64,000 nucleotides of DNA, taken from Elusimicrobium simillimum. Its GTDB lineage: Bacteria > Elusimicrobiota > Elusimicrobia > Elusimicrobiales > Elusimicrobiaceae. The stretch spans positions 496,001 to 560,000 of the forward strand of contig NZ_JBEVVA010000003.1 of assembly GCF_049639735.1 (NCBI RefSeq), read 5' to 3'. The notes below the pieces were generated by a model. The model was not told where the DNA came from. It saw only the letters and a list, made by a program, of their open reading frames with translations, and did not search any database. Shown here piece after piece: positions 34,006 to 43,049 of the stretch (position 1 is the first letter of the stretch; every line of letters starts with the position of its first letter). The position numbers and the translations under genes are program-made.

Positions 34006-34060
34006 TTGTCATGCTGAGGCGCAGCACAAGGCTGCGCCGTAGGCATCTACCGCTTAGGCC
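34006..34060. repeat. REP-like palindromic repeat
   Basis: TTTGTCATGCTGAGGCGCAGC followed by AAGGCTGCGCC and GTAGGCATCT resembles the widespread intergenic family TGTCAT-CTGAG-CGAAG-ATCT. The GGCGCAGC/GCTGCGCC arms form a hairpin. It lies in the 297-base gap before the malic enzyme gene, which otherwise holds the upstream terminator and nothing recognised. Confidence 0.5.
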
Positions 34061-34132
34061 GTTTTGCTTTGCGTAGCAAAGGCTATCAGTTTTACCCTTT
34101 AACACCCCGCTTATTTTTAGTAGACTTTAGCT

Positions 34133-35602
34133 ATGAGCACACCTAATAAAAATAACACAAAACTAAACGTAGATTTATCTAATTTAGACTCTTTTTTTGC
34201 CGCGCTGGCCCCCGCCGCGGCCGCCAAAGCCAAAACAATTTTTTATAAAAAACTCAGCCTTAAAACACACGCTCTCTACGGCGGCAAGATAGCAACAATG
34301 CCCAAGGTGCCCGTGCCGGGCCCAGCCTGGTTAAACGCGTGGTACACCCCTGGTGTTTCCGCCGTATCCACCGCCATACGTGACAACAACGCGCAGTCTT
34401 TCACGCTCAGCAACCGCGCCAACTTAGTAGCCGTAGTGTCGGACTCTACCCGCGTACTTGGCGACGGCGACTGCACGCCCCCCGGCGGCCTTGGCGTAAT
34501 GGAGGGCAAGGCGTTACTCATGAAGATACTCGGCGGCGTAGACGCGCACGCTTTATGCATAGACTCACGTGACGCATCCGGCAAACCGTCTGCCCAAAAA
34601 ATAATAGATTTTGTACTAATGTGCCAGCCAAGCTATGGCGCAATCAACCTGGAAGACATCAGCCAGCCAAACTGTTACAAAGTACTGGACGAACTTAGAA
34701 AGCGCGCGCAAATACCCGTCTGGCACGACGACGCGCAAGGCACCGCAACCATAACAGTAGCCGGCCTTATAAACGCGCTTGAACTGGTGGGCAAAAAAAT
34801 AGAAGCCGCCAAAATAGTATTTTTCGGCGCCGGCGCGTCTAACACCATGACGGCCAGTCTGGTAATGCAGCTGGGCGCCCAACCGGCCAATATAATTATG
34901 ATAGACCACCTAGGCCCGCTTAACAAAAACCGCAAAGATATTGAAGATGACAAAGGTTTCTACAAACAATGGCACCTCTGCCAAACCACTAACCCGGCAA
35001 ACATAAACACCATAGAAGAAAGTTTTAAAAACGCCGACGTGGTAATAGCATTTTCCAAACCAGGGCCGGACACTATTAAATCACAGTGGATATCCTCCAT
35101 GGCCGCAAAACCAATAGTATTTACCTGCGCCAACCCCGTGCCCGAAATTTACCCCAGCGAGGCACACAAAGCCGGCGCATTCATCACCGCAACCGGCAGG
35201 GGGGACTTTGCCAACCAGCTTAACAACTCGGTCTGTTTCCCGGGCATACTTAAAGGTACTTTACTGTGCGAGGCCGCCACAATTACAGACGGCATGGCGC
35301 TTGCCGCCGCCCGCGCTATAGCCGCCTTTGCTAAGCAGCGCGGCATTACGCCTGACAACATAGCCCCGTTCATGAGCGAGGCTGACATTTACCCCACCGT
35401 CGCCCGCGCCGTGGCAGAGCAAGCCGCCAAAGAAGGCATAGCCAAGGCCAACATCACAGGAGAGCAGGTTTACCAAAGGGCCAAGGCGGATATTGAAGTA
35501 ACGCAAAAACTTTTTGACCATATGCAGCAGTCCGGCATTATCCCCCAGCCGCCGCAGGAAATTTTAGACCAAGTACTAAAAGAAACGCTGGAGGAAATTT
35601 GA
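34133..35602 (+). CDS. NAD(P)-dependent malic enzyme
   Basis: This enzyme converts malate to pyruvate and CO2 with reduction of NAD(P). The 489-residue protein has the malic N domain with WYTPGVSAV, DSTRVLGDGD and the tight GGLGVMEGKALL. Metal and substrate residues follow in NLEDISQPNCYK and PVWHDDAQGTA. The Rossmann site is FFGAGASN, then CANPVPEI. It is cytoplasmic. Its stop overlaps the TTG start of the fumarase alpha gene by 4 bases, so malate and fumarate interconversion is cotranscribed. It lacks a phosphotransacetylase-like extension. Confidence 0.94.
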   Translation: MSTPNKNNTKLNVDLSNLDSFFAALAPAAAAKAKTIFYKKLSLKTHALYGGKIATMPKVPVPGPAWLNAWYTPGVSAVSTAIRDNNAQSFTLSNRANLVAVVSDSTRVLGDGDCTPPGGLGVMEGKALLMKILGGVDAHALCIDSRDASGKPSAQKIIDFVLMCQPSYGAINLEDISQPNCYKVLDELRKRAQIPVWHDDAQGTATITVAGLINALELVGKKIEAAKIVFFGAGASNTMTASLVMQLGAQPANIIMIDHLGPLNKNRKDIEDDKGFYKQWHLCQTTNPANINTIEESFKNADVVIAFSKPGPDTIKSQWISSMAAKPIVFTCANPVPEIYPSEAHKAGAFITATGRGDFANQLNNSVCFPGILKGTLLCEAATITDGMALAAARAIAAFAKQRGITPDNIAPFMSEADIYPTVARAVAEQAAKEGIAKANITGEQVYQRAKADIEVTQKLFDHMQQSGIIPQPPQEILDQVLKETLEEI

Positions 35603-36438
35603 AAACAATTACCGCCGCCGCAATTACCAAAGCAGTAGAGGCACTCTCGGCCAAAGCAAACATAATTTTGCCAAACGACACACTGGCCTGCTTTGCCGCC
35701 TGCGCCAAACGCGAGGCTAAAGAAGCCAAAAATATTTTTGACCTTTACCAACAAAACGCCGCTATCGCCAAGCGCGAACGCCTGCCCATTTGTCAAGACA
35801 CTGGTGTGGCAGTGGTATTTGTGGAAATAGGCAACGAAGTCAAAATCTCAGGTGACCTGCAAGCCGCCATTAACAAAGGCATCAGCCTTGGCTATAAAAA
35901 AAACTATCTCCGCGCGTCTGTAGTGGCCGACCCTGTGTTTGAACGTAAAAACACAGGCGACAACACGCCCGCCGTAATCCACATAAATTTAACAAAAGGC
36001 AATAAGCTCAAAATAACATTACTGCCCAAAGGCGCCGGGGCAGAAAATATGAGCAAGCTTGCCATGCTCACCCCTGCTGAGGGGGAGGAAGGGGTAAAAG
36101 ATTTTGTAATAAACACTGTACGCGCCGCGGGCGCCAACCCGTGCCCGCCAATAGTAGTAGGCGTTGGCATAGGCAGCACATTTGAGGGCTGCGCTTTACT
36201 GGCTAAAAAAGCTTTAGCCCGCAAACTCGGCCAAAAAAATAAAAATAAAAAATACGCCAAACTGGAAGAAGAACTTTTACGACAAATAAATAAACTTGGC
36301 ATAGGCCCGCAGGGTTTTGGCGGCGTAAGCACGGCGATGGCTGTTAATATTGAGTACGCCCCCTGCCACATGGCCAGCATGCCCGTTGCCGTTAATATAG
36401 GCTGCCATGTACACAGGCACGCGGAGGTTGTTTTATGA
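35599..36438 (+). CDS. Fumarate hydratase class I, alpha subunit
   Basis: This is the iron-sulfur-containing half of two-subunit fumarase, which hydrates fumarate to malate. The start is TTG at 35599, overlapping the malic enzyme stop, with GGAGG just upstream. The 279-residue protein has LPICQDTG (first cluster Cys), the NPCPP region (second) and PCHMASMPVAVNIGCHVHRH at the end (third and fourth Cys). The next gene begins inside its stop (ATGA), as expected for alpha/beta pairs. TtdA, the tartrate dehydratase, is a homologous alternative, but the malic enzyme neighbour favours fumarase. Confidence 0.92.
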   Translation: MKTITAAAITKAVEALSAKANIILPNDTLACFAACAKREAKEAKNIFDLYQQNAAIAKRERLPICQDTGVAVVFVEIGNEVKISGDLQAAINKGISLGYKKNYLRASVVADPVFERKNTGDNTPAVIHINLTKGNKLKITLLPKGAGAENMSKLAMLTPAEGEEGVKDFVINTVRAAGANPCPPIVVGVGIGSTFEGCALLAKKALARKLGQKNKNKKYAKLEEELLRQINKLGIGPQGFGGVSTAMAVNIEYAPCHMASMPVAVNIGCHVHRHAEVVL

Positions 36439-36947
36439 AAAAATTAAACACGCCGCTAACACTTGAAGCTTTAAAAAAATTAAAAACGGGCGACGATGTT
36501 TTGTTAACCGGCACCATCTATACGGCGCGTGATAAAGCGCACGCAAAATTACTTGAAGATAAACAAAAATATCCTTTTTTACGCGGCGCGGTAATATATT
36601 ACTGCGGCCCGGCGCCAACGCCTAAGGGTAAAATTGTGGGTAGTATGGGCCCGACAACCAGCGGTAGGATGGACAAATTTACGCCCAAACTTACCCAAAA
36701 AAACGGTATAATTGCTACTATAGGTAAGGGGCCGCGCGGTGAGGGCGTAAAAACCGCTATAAAAGGCCGGGCAGTTTACTTTGCCGCGCTTGGCGGCGCG
36801 GGTGCGTTGTTAGCGTCTAAGGTAACAAAAGCAGAATGTGTTTTATACCCGGAGTTAGGCGCGGAAGCTGTGTATAAGCTGGAAGTGTGTGATATGCCCC
36901 TTAAAGTAGCTTTAGATTTAGACGGTAACGATATTTACGGGAGGTAA
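36435..36947 (+). CDS. Fumarate hydratase class I, beta subunit
   Basis: The 170-residue C-terminal half of class I fumarase completes the active site with the alpha subunit. It has the family features: LKTGDDVLLTGTIYTARDKAH at the start with its conserved catalytic RDxAH (RDKAH), then YCGPAP, GSMGPTTSGRMD and KGPRGEG. It overlaps the alpha subunit by 4 bases. It ends one base before the next lipoprotein gene, so the transcript may run on into the envelope genes. Confidence 0.92.
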   Translation: MKKLNTPLTLEALKKLKTGDDVLLTGTIYTARDKAHAKLLEDKQKYPFLRGAVIYYCGPAPTPKGKIVGSMGPTTSGRMDKFTPKLTQKNGIIATIGKGPRGEGVKTAIKGRAVYFAALGGAGALLASKVTKAECVLYPELGAEAVYKLEVCDMPLKVALDLDGNDIYGR

Positions 36948-36948
36948 C

Positions 36949-37509
36949 ATGAAATTACTAAGTAAATTTACAATTTGTTTATTTTTAGCCGCCGCCTTGG
37001 GTGCGTGCGTTTCACAAAATAAGGACGAAGAACCTTACAACCGCACAGGCAGCAAGCAGGAAGTTGAAAACATTTTCAGAAACAAAGTTATGGCGCCCTA
37101 CAGCGGCGACGGCAGGTTTTTTGCCACCTACTACCTTGCCAAACTTAAAAAAGATATTAACGACAAAGGTTATTACACCGTTGAATATTTAAACGGCCCC
37201 GGCAAAGGCGAAACACAGGAAGTTAAAAACATTGTTCTTAAAACAGAGCCTGTGGATGTAAACGAACTTAAAAAAGGCGATGTGGTTATCTACGACCTTA
37301 ACAATACTAAAGATTTAACTAAAAGTTCGGTTGACCGCTGGGCGCAAGGCGTAGTGCATGACGTAAGCCAAATTTCTAAAGGGGTGGTAGTGTTAGAAAT
37401 CCCGCGCGACCGCAATGACTTTATACCGGGTAAAGAAACAATAAACGTAGAGTCTATGAGATTAATTACAAAACCCGCGGTTAAAGACCCCAGAATATTT
37501 ATCAGATAA
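36949..37509 (+). CDS. Lipoprotein of unknown function
   Basis: The 186-residue protein has a lipoprotein signal with lipobox LGAC/VS (Cys20) and GGGAGG just before the start. The mature part has a small beta-domain-like section (YYTVEYLNGPGKGETQEV, then ELKKGDVVIYDL) similar in flavour to KOW/Tudor-type barrels, and a conserved-looking end. It is the first envelope gene after fumB-type, 9 bases from the beta-barrel gene. I do not recognise the family. Confidence 0.75.
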   Translation: MKLLSKFTICLFLAAALGACVSQNKDEEPYNRTGSKQEVENIFRNKVMAPYSGDGRFFATYYLAKLKKDINDKGYYTVEYLNGPGKGETQEVKNIVLKTEPVDVNELKKGDVVIYDLNNTKDLTKSSVDRWAQGVVHDVSQISKGVVVLEIPRDRNDFIPGKETINVESMRLITKPAVKDPRIFIR

Positions 37510-37517
37510 CGGAGAGT

Positions 37518-38216
37518 GTGATGAGGAAATTTTTATTTGTATTAGCAGCTTTTATTTTTGCCTGCGGCGCGTACGCGCAGGATTTACACAAAGACAATAT
37601 TTTAATAGACGTGCCCACGGCCGAAACTTTGGACCATTACTCCACCATGCTTAACACCAGGTTTTATACGGAGAACAGCGTTATGGCCAGCGTGGATTTT
37701 GGCATATACCCCAGGCTTAATATCGGGTTCTCAATAGCGGCGCAAAACTTGCTGGGCAATGAAACGCCTATAAAAGTTTTAACGCCTGACTTTCAGGTTA
37801 AATACAAAATTTACGACGGCTCTTTATACTTGCCCGCAATAGCCATAGGTTACGACGGCAGAAGATACCTTTATGACAGAGACGAAGACGACTATAAACA
37901 TGACAGAAAAGGCGCTTACTTAGTGCTCAGCCGCGAAGTGTTTATACCTAACTTGCAACTGCACGCGGGTGTTAACGTGTCTGACTTTGACAGTTCTGAC
38001 GTATTTGGTTTTGGCAGCGCTAATTTTAATATTGAAGATAAAGTTAACCTTATGTTTGAGTGGGACAATGTGCATACTATTGACGATTCCCGTTTAAACG
38101 CCGGCATAAGAATTTATCTTTCAGACTCTGTCGACCTGGACTTAATAGCGCGCGACATGACGCACAAAAGCACCTTTGAAAGAGTATTGCAGGTAAGATA
38201 CAAGGCAAACTTTTAA
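37518..38216 (+). CDS. Outer membrane beta-barrel protein
   Basis: The 232-residue protein has a signal peptide ending CGAYAQ/D. The mature part consists of alternating amphipathic strands such as VMASVDFGIYPRLNIGFSIAA and KVNLMFEWDNVHTIDDSRLNAGIRIYL. It ends in a terminal aromatic (YKANF), which is typical of barrels inserted by the BAM complex. The opening LIDVPTAETLDHY resembles the start of YjbH-like barrels. It is embedded in a run of envelope genes (lipoprotein, HAMP, TolC, patatin). Role unknown. Confidence 0.8.
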   Translation: MMRKFLFVLAAFIFACGAYAQDLHKDNILIDVPTAETLDHYSTMLNTRFYTENSVMASVDFGIYPRLNIGFSIAAQNLLGNETPIKVLTPDFQVKYKIYDGSLYLPAIAIGYDGRRYLYDRDEDDYKHDRKGAYLVLSREVFIPNLQLHAGVNVSDFDSSDVFGFGSANFNIEDKVNLMFEWDNVHTIDDSRLNAGIRIYLSDSVDLDLIARDMTHKSTFERVLQVRYKANF

Positions 38217-38233
38217 TTTTAAGGCGGTAATTT

Positions 38234-38746
38234 ATGGCAGAGACAAACAACCAACCCCAGCCGCAGGCAGGGCAGCCACCCAAGCAGTACCCAAAATTTA
38301 AAAGAAGCATTCTTTTTATTAAAAGAGATTTGCAGCTTAAATATATTTTGCTTCTTGTTATAAGCGTGGTTATAGGGCTGTCGCTTATGGCGTTTGAAGT
38401 GCTTACAACCATGCAGGGTATTTATTCAGAGTATCCTATGATGCTGCAGCCGTTGTATGATAAATTTGTGCCTATAACAATAGGTATTTTGCTTAAAATA
38501 GCAATTTACTTAGTAATAGTCGTGCTTGTGGCGGCTATGCTGTCGCATAAGCTGGCGGGGCCTATTTACAGGTTTGAAGTTACATGTAAAGATATTGCGG
38601 GCGGTAACTTTGCCAAAAGAGTGCACCTGCGCGAGGGCGATAATTTTACAGATTTACAGCGTGAGTTTAACCGCATGATGGATGTTATGGAAGCGGAAAT
38701 AAATAAAAATAAAAAAGACTTGCCCGCTGACAATAAAGAGGGGTAG
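38234..38746 (+). CDS. HAMP-domain membrane protein
   Basis: The 170-residue protein starts with a Pro/Gln-rich cytoplasmic tail. A first helix (YILLLVISVVIGLSLMAFEV), a short outer loop and a second helix (ILLKIAIYLVIVVLVAAML) follow. Next comes a HAMP-like segment (KLAGPIYRFEVTCKDIAGGNFAKRVHLREGDNFTDLQREFNRMMDVM), which I describe by position only as about residues 115-160. No kinase, cyclase or chemotaxis output domain follows. Stand-alone HAMP proteins of this size occur in envelope operons, with unknown roles. It lies between the barrel and TolC genes. Confidence 0.75.
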   Translation: MAETNNQPQPQAGQPPKQYPKFKRSILFIKRDLQLKYILLLVISVVIGLSLMAFEVLTTMQGIYSEYPMMLQPLYDKFVPITIGILLKIAIYLVIVVLVAAMLSHKLAGPIYRFEVTCKDIAGGNFAKRVHLREGDNFTDLQREFNRMMDVMEAEINKNKKDLPADNKEG

Positions 38747-38747
38747 T

Positions 38748-40034
38748 ATGAAGAAATTGGTTTTGCCTGTTATTTTATGCTTGTGCTGCGCTTACGCGCC
38801 CGCGCAGGAGTATTACAGCCGCTTTAGTCCTTCGGCCGATATTACTCTGGAGCAGGCCATCAGGCTTGGCTTGGAAAACAACACAAAACTGCTTAGCAGC
38901 GAGCAAAGCATTTTAATAGCCAACCAGCGTGTAAGAGAAGCCAATTTTATGCGCTTGCCGCAGTTTGACCTGCTGGCTACGGCCACACATTATGATTTAG
39001 AGTACCCCGTAGTTTTGCCCGACGCAATGGGGCTTAGAATAATAGGCCCGCAATCCGTTGATAAAAGCGGCGACAGTTTTTACGGCGCCACGGTGTCGGC
39101 GGTATTATATTTATATTCCGGCGGCAGAATATCAGGCACAATTAAACTTGCCAAAGCGCAGCTTAAAGAAGAACAAAGCAAATACGAGACGGAAAAAAAC
39201 AATGTTATTTTAAGCGTTAAGCTTGCTTTTTACCGCATGCTTTACGCGCAAAAAAGACTTGAACTTACCGAGGCCGGCTACAACCGCGCCAAAGAATATT
39301 CTAAAAAACAATCCAACAAAGGCTGGCAGGGCGTAAGCGTCGCGTCTATGGTTGAAAAGTTTAGGATAGAATATAATAACGCCAAACACGAATACTCCCA
39401 AGCGCATTTGCAAATGATAAAGGGCCTTAATAAAGAACTTAACAGCGAGATTAAAATAAAAGGCGACTTCCGCCCTGTTAAATACACAAACGAACTTCCT
39501 AAAATGACTTTATGGGCCATGCAGTTCAGGCCGGAACTCAGAACGGCTTTATATGAAGTTGAGATGTACGACATTTCCACAAACATTACCTTGGGGCAAA
39601 AGTACCCCGATATTATTGTGGGCGGCACCTATGAGCAGGTGGGCGCGGATTCTTTGGACGAAACTAATAAACAGGTCAGCCTTGCCGTCAGGCTGCCGCT
39701 TTCTTACGGCTTTTTAACCCAGCCCAAACAAAAGAAGGCGCAGCAAAAACAAAGCGCTCTTCGCCGTGCGGACCTGGAAGACACCATAAGGCTGCAGGTG
39801 TCAGGCAACTACGAAGCTTTTGTATTTTGGCAGGACGAGGTAGCGCATAGGGAAGAAGCGCTGGACGCTTTGACCAAAGAAATTAAGAGGCTTGAGGGCA
39901 GGGGGGAATACTCTTTAGACTCTTTAAACGCTTTAGACGCTTATCAAAAAACATCTTATTCTTACCTGGAGGCGGTGAGGGAGAACCTTATGTCTAAGTC
40001 CAGGTTAGAATGGGCCATAGGCCAGGATTTATAG
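38748..40034 (+). CDS. TolC family outer membrane protein
   Basis: The 428-residue protein has a signal peptide (cut near APAQ/E). It then shows the two-fold helical hairpin architecture of TolC: ITLEQAIRLGLENN with long helices rich in Ala/Gln/Leu, FYGATVSAVLYLYSGG at the first barrel strands, and a repeat around QVSLAVRLPLSYGFL. It forms a trimeric export duct. No membrane fusion protein or inner membrane pump gene is adjacent, so the partner lies elsewhere. It begins one base after the HAMP gene stop, consistent with an operon. Confidence 0.88.
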   Translation: MKKLVLPVILCLCCAYAPAQEYYSRFSPSADITLEQAIRLGLENNTKLLSSEQSILIANQRVREANFMRLPQFDLLATATHYDLEYPVVLPDAMGLRIIGPQSVDKSGDSFYGATVSAVLYLYSGGRISGTIKLAKAQLKEEQSKYETEKNNVILSVKLAFYRMLYAQKRLELTEAGYNRAKEYSKKQSNKGWQGVSVASMVEKFRIEYNNAKHEYSQAHLQMIKGLNKELNSEIKIKGDFRPVKYTNELPKMTLWAMQFRPELRTALYEVEMYDISTNITLGQKYPDIIVGGTYEQVGADSLDETNKQVSLAVRLPLSYGFLTQPKQKKAQQKQSALRRADLEDTIRLQVSGNYEAFVFWQDEVAHREEALDALTKEIKRLEGRGEYSLDSLNALDAYQKTSYSYLEAVRENLMSKSRLEWAIGQDL

Positions 40035-40058
40035 TCTTAGCAAACCCCCTATTTTATT

Positions 40059-41003
40059 ATGAAAAAATACTTCACACTACTGTTTGCGCTGCTGTTGGCG
40101 GTACCCGCGCTGTCTATGGACATAGACATGCAGGACCAGCTGCTGCGCGAATTTTTGTGGGAAGAATTTACCCTTAAACCCAAAGAAGAAAGAACAAAGG
40201 TGGGGCTTTCTCTTTCGGCGGGGGGTACGCGCGCGTTTGCGCATATCGGCGTGATTACAGTGCTTAAAGACGCAAATACCCCTATAGACATGCTTACAGG
40301 CACGTCAATGGGCTCTGTGGTAGGGTCCGCATACGCGGCGGGTATTCCTGTGGAAGACGTGTGGGCTATGGGTGAAACCATGACACTGCAAAACGTCACT
40401 ACAGATCTTAGTTTTACGGGTCTTTTCAGGCTTATATTCGGCAGCAAATTACCCACGTCCCAAAAATTTGAAGAGTTTTTAGAAGATAAACTTGGCAATA
40501 AAACATTTGAGGATCTTGTCATCCCCTTTGCCTGCCCCGCTATGGATATTAAAACTGGGGAGAAAATAATGTTTACCTCCGGCCCCGTGGCGTTAGCCGT
40601 GCGCGCCAGCATGAATTTGCCGGGCGTGTTTGAACCGGTGGAATACCGCCAGCGCCAGCTTGTTGACGGCGGCGTGGTGGATTATCTGCCCATAGACGCT
40701 GTGAGGGACTTGGGGGCGGAATATGTGATAGCGTCGCTGCCTTTACAGGATTACAGCGGTGTTGTGCCCAAGACAATAGCGGCTTATTTGCTTAGAATTG
40801 GCGATATCAGGGGCGCTATTTTAACGGAAGAATCTTTAGCCAAGGCGGACTTTGCGGTAAGAACAAAGGCCGCGAATATACCTGTTTTAGAGTTTGACAT
40901 GCTGTCCGTTGCGGGCGAGCTTGGCGTAAGAGAAATGTACAAAAACCTGCCCGCGCTGCAGGAAGATTTGATACTTTTTAACATGAGACAATATGAAGAA
41001 TAA
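40059..41003 (+). CDS. Patatin-like phospholipase, exported
   Basis: The 314-residue lipid acyl hydrolase has a signal peptide ending PALS. The oxyanion motif is SLSAGGTRAF (about residues 51-60). The nucleophile elbow GTSMG has Ser83, and the dyad aspartate is Asp203 in VDGGVVDYLP. This is the bacterial RssA/YchK-type domain, here with a secretion signal, so it acts outside the cytoplasm, possibly in outer membrane lipid turnover. It overlaps the following TPR gene by 11 bases. Confidence 0.92.
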   Translation: MKKYFTLLFALLLAVPALSMDIDMQDQLLREFLWEEFTLKPKEERTKVGLSLSAGGTRAFAHIGVITVLKDANTPIDMLTGTSMGSVVGSAYAAGIPVEDVWAMGETMTLQNVTTDLSFTGLFRLIFGSKLPTSQKFEEFLEDKLGNKTFEDLVIPFACPAMDIKTGEKIMFTSGPVALAVRASMNLPGVFEPVEYRQRQLVDGGVVDYLPIDAVRDLGAEYVIASLPLQDYSGVVPKTIAAYLLRIGDIRGAILTEESLAKADFAVRTKAANIPVLEFDMLSVAGELGVREMYKNLPALQEDLILFNMRQYEE

Positions 41004-41949
41004 AATCAGTTTGCTGATGGCGTTTATTTTTATTTTTCAGGCGGTATCGGTACAGGCCGCCATATGGCCGTTTGCCAAAAAAGAAAAAAAGAAACTGACC
41101 GAGGCCCGCGCGGAGTACGCCGTGCAAAACTATCATGGCGCCATAAGCAAACTTAAAGAATTTTTAGTAGAGGGCACCGTTAAAAGACGTGAGGTGCGCG
41201 CCTATATTTTGCTGGGGGATTGTTATGAGAAAATAGGGGCCTTAGACTCCGCTCTTAACACATATTTGGAAGCCGTTGAAATGCACCCCAAAAATAAGCA
41301 GCTGCTTTTAAAATTGGGCGCTTTGTACCAGCGGACGGACCTTATACAAAACAGCACTCAAATATACCAGCGCGTTTTGGAGATAGCGCCGGAAAATGAG
41401 GAGGCTCTTTTAGGCCTGGCCAGGGCGTATATGAGTGAGGGCTTTTTTTCTAAGGCTGAGGAATTTTACCAGAAGTATTTTAGGACAAACGCTAAAAATA
41501 AGACAAAAATTTACCAGGAGTACGCCTTTTGTTACTACAGGCAGCGCAATTATAACGCGGCGCTTTTGTATGTGGCGTTGTTTATGGAAAAGGAAGGAGA
41601 GTCTTTTGACGGATTATTTTTAGCGGCGGCCATAAGCAGGCAAATGGGGCATAAGGCCGAAGCCTACGAGTTTATAGATAAAGCCATTGCTTTGCAGGGC
41701 AAGCCGCAGGGCACCGTGGTAAAAGCGCTTTGGAACGTGCAGGACGGGGAGTATAGCCTGGCGCTTAGCTTGGCGCAAGAGGCGTTTAAAGAAGACTCCG
41801 ACAACCAGCTTGCCCTTTATATTCAATATCTTTGTTACAAGGGGTTGGGAAAGCCCAGAGAGGCTAAAAAACAGCTGGAGGCTATAGCGGCTTTTGAGCA
41901 GGAAAACTTTATCAGCCGGGTGGCGGCTTTAAAGCTAAACCAGCTATAG
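40993..41949 (+). CDS. Secreted TPR-repeat protein
   Basis: The 318-residue protein has a signal peptide (MKNKISLLMAFIFIFQAVSVQA/A). About seven tetratricopeptide-like helix pairs follow, for example GDCYEKIGALDSALNTYLEA, GALYQRTDLIQNSTQIYQRV and GLARAYMSEGFFSKAEEFYQ. TPR arrays mediate protein assembly, here probably in the periplasm. It overlaps the end of the patatin gene by 11 bases and is translationally coupled to it. Its partner may be an envelope protein of the same operon. Confidence 0.88.
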   Translation: MKNKISLLMAFIFIFQAVSVQAAIWPFAKKEKKKLTEARAEYAVQNYHGAISKLKEFLVEGTVKRREVRAYILLGDCYEKIGALDSALNTYLEAVEMHPKNKQLLLKLGALYQRTDLIQNSTQIYQRVLEIAPENEEALLGLARAYMSEGFFSKAEEFYQKYFRTNAKNKTKIYQEYAFCYYRQRNYNAALLYVALFMEKEGESFDGLFLAAAISRQMGHKAEAYEFIDKAIALQGKPQGTVVKALWNVQDGEYSLALSLAQEAFKEDSDNQLALYIQYLCYKGLGKPREAKKQLEAIAAFEQENFISRVAALKLNQL

Positions 41950-41981
41950 CTTTAAAGGTTTTAAAATAGTAAAATTATATT

Positions 41982-43049
41982 ATGGAAAACAATAAGAGCG
42001 TAATTTATGATATGCCCCTAACAGTTGCTTTGGCTAAGGATAAAAAAGACCTTTCCAAGCATGTTTGTGAGGATTGCTATGAGCTTGTTTACATGCTTAT
42101 GGCCGATAATAAATACGCTTTTATATTTGGTGACGGCGCCGACGGTAAACCGCTTGATGTGGACGTTAACGGGCCCGTGCACGAAAAGTATCATAAAGAC
42201 GCTATAGCCGGCCATAAAGTTGTTTATGAGTGGAGCTTGAACACAAAAGGCGGCGTTAAATATTACCAAAGCACCCTTTTACCTCTTATACATGAAGAGG
42301 GCAAGCCCAACGTTTTAGGTATAGTTAAAGACCTTTCCCCGGCGGCGTATAATATATCACAAAGTATGGTGCGTGATTACGGCGCAAAAACTTTCGCGCA
42401 GATTTTAATTAAAACCAGAGAAGACGAAAAAAAGAAAATCGCCAGCGCGCTGCATGATGAAATAGGCTCTACCGCTGTTATTTTAACTTCTATTCTTAGT
42501 ATTTTACAAGAAGACCTTAAAGAAAATAAAACAGAAGACGCCATTAAAAGGGCCGGTGAGCTGGACGCTAAGATTAAAGAATGTATAGACAGGGTAAAAA
42601 ACCTGGTTGTCACCATGCGCCCGCCAAGCATAGACGCTGTTGGCTTAGACGGCGCGGTTAAAGAATTGGTGGAAAACATTTCTAAATTTGCTAATGTTAA
42701 GGTAGTGTATAACTATAGGGAAGAGGACAACGGCAATATAGATGATGAAGTTAAAATAATGTTATACCGCGTGGTGCAGGAAAGTTTGAATAACGCGCTA
42801 AAGCACGCCAAGGCTTCCCGGATAACGGTTTCGTTACAAAATCTTGAAAATATTGTTAAAATAGAAGTAGAAGACGATGGCATAGGGTTTAAGAAAGGCA
42901 AGCAGAAAAAGCTTAGTCAAATAGGGTTACTGGGTATGGAAGAGAGTGTGAAGTACCTGGGCGGTAAGTTTGATGTGCAGACAGCTTTAGGTAAAGGGAC
43001 AAAGATTTCCGTCTCTTGCCCTAAAGTAATATATAAGGTGGAAATATGA
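41982..43049 (+). CDS. Sensor histidine kinase (NarL/DegS type)
   Basis: The 355-residue cytoplasmic kinase starts with a PAS-like domain (about residues 20-115, with two cysteines in HVCEDCYEL). A HisKA_3 helix carries the phospho-accepting His158 in ALHDEIGS. The HATPase domain has the N box ESLNNALKHAKA and VEDDGIGF. There is no membrane helix, so the signal is sensed inside the cell. The next gene, overlapping by 4 bases, is its response regulator. The early Cys pair might bind a cofactor or metal, but that is only a guess. Confidence 0.92.
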   Translation: MENNKSVIYDMPLTVALAKDKKDLSKHVCEDCYELVYMLMADNKYAFIFGDGADGKPLDVDVNGPVHEKYHKDAIAGHKVVYEWSLNTKGGVKYYQSTLLPLIHEEGKPNVLGIVKDLSPAAYNISQSMVRDYGAKTFAQILIKTREDEKKKIASALHDEIGSTAVILTSILSILQEDLKENKTEDAIKRAGELDAKIKECIDRVKNLVVTMRPPSIDAVGLDGAVKELVENISKFANVKVVYNYREEDNGNIDDEVKIMLYRVVQESLNNALKHAKASRITVSLQNLENIVKIEVEDDGIGFKKGKQKKLSQIGLLGMEESVKYLGGKFDVQTALGKGTKISVSCPKVIYKVEI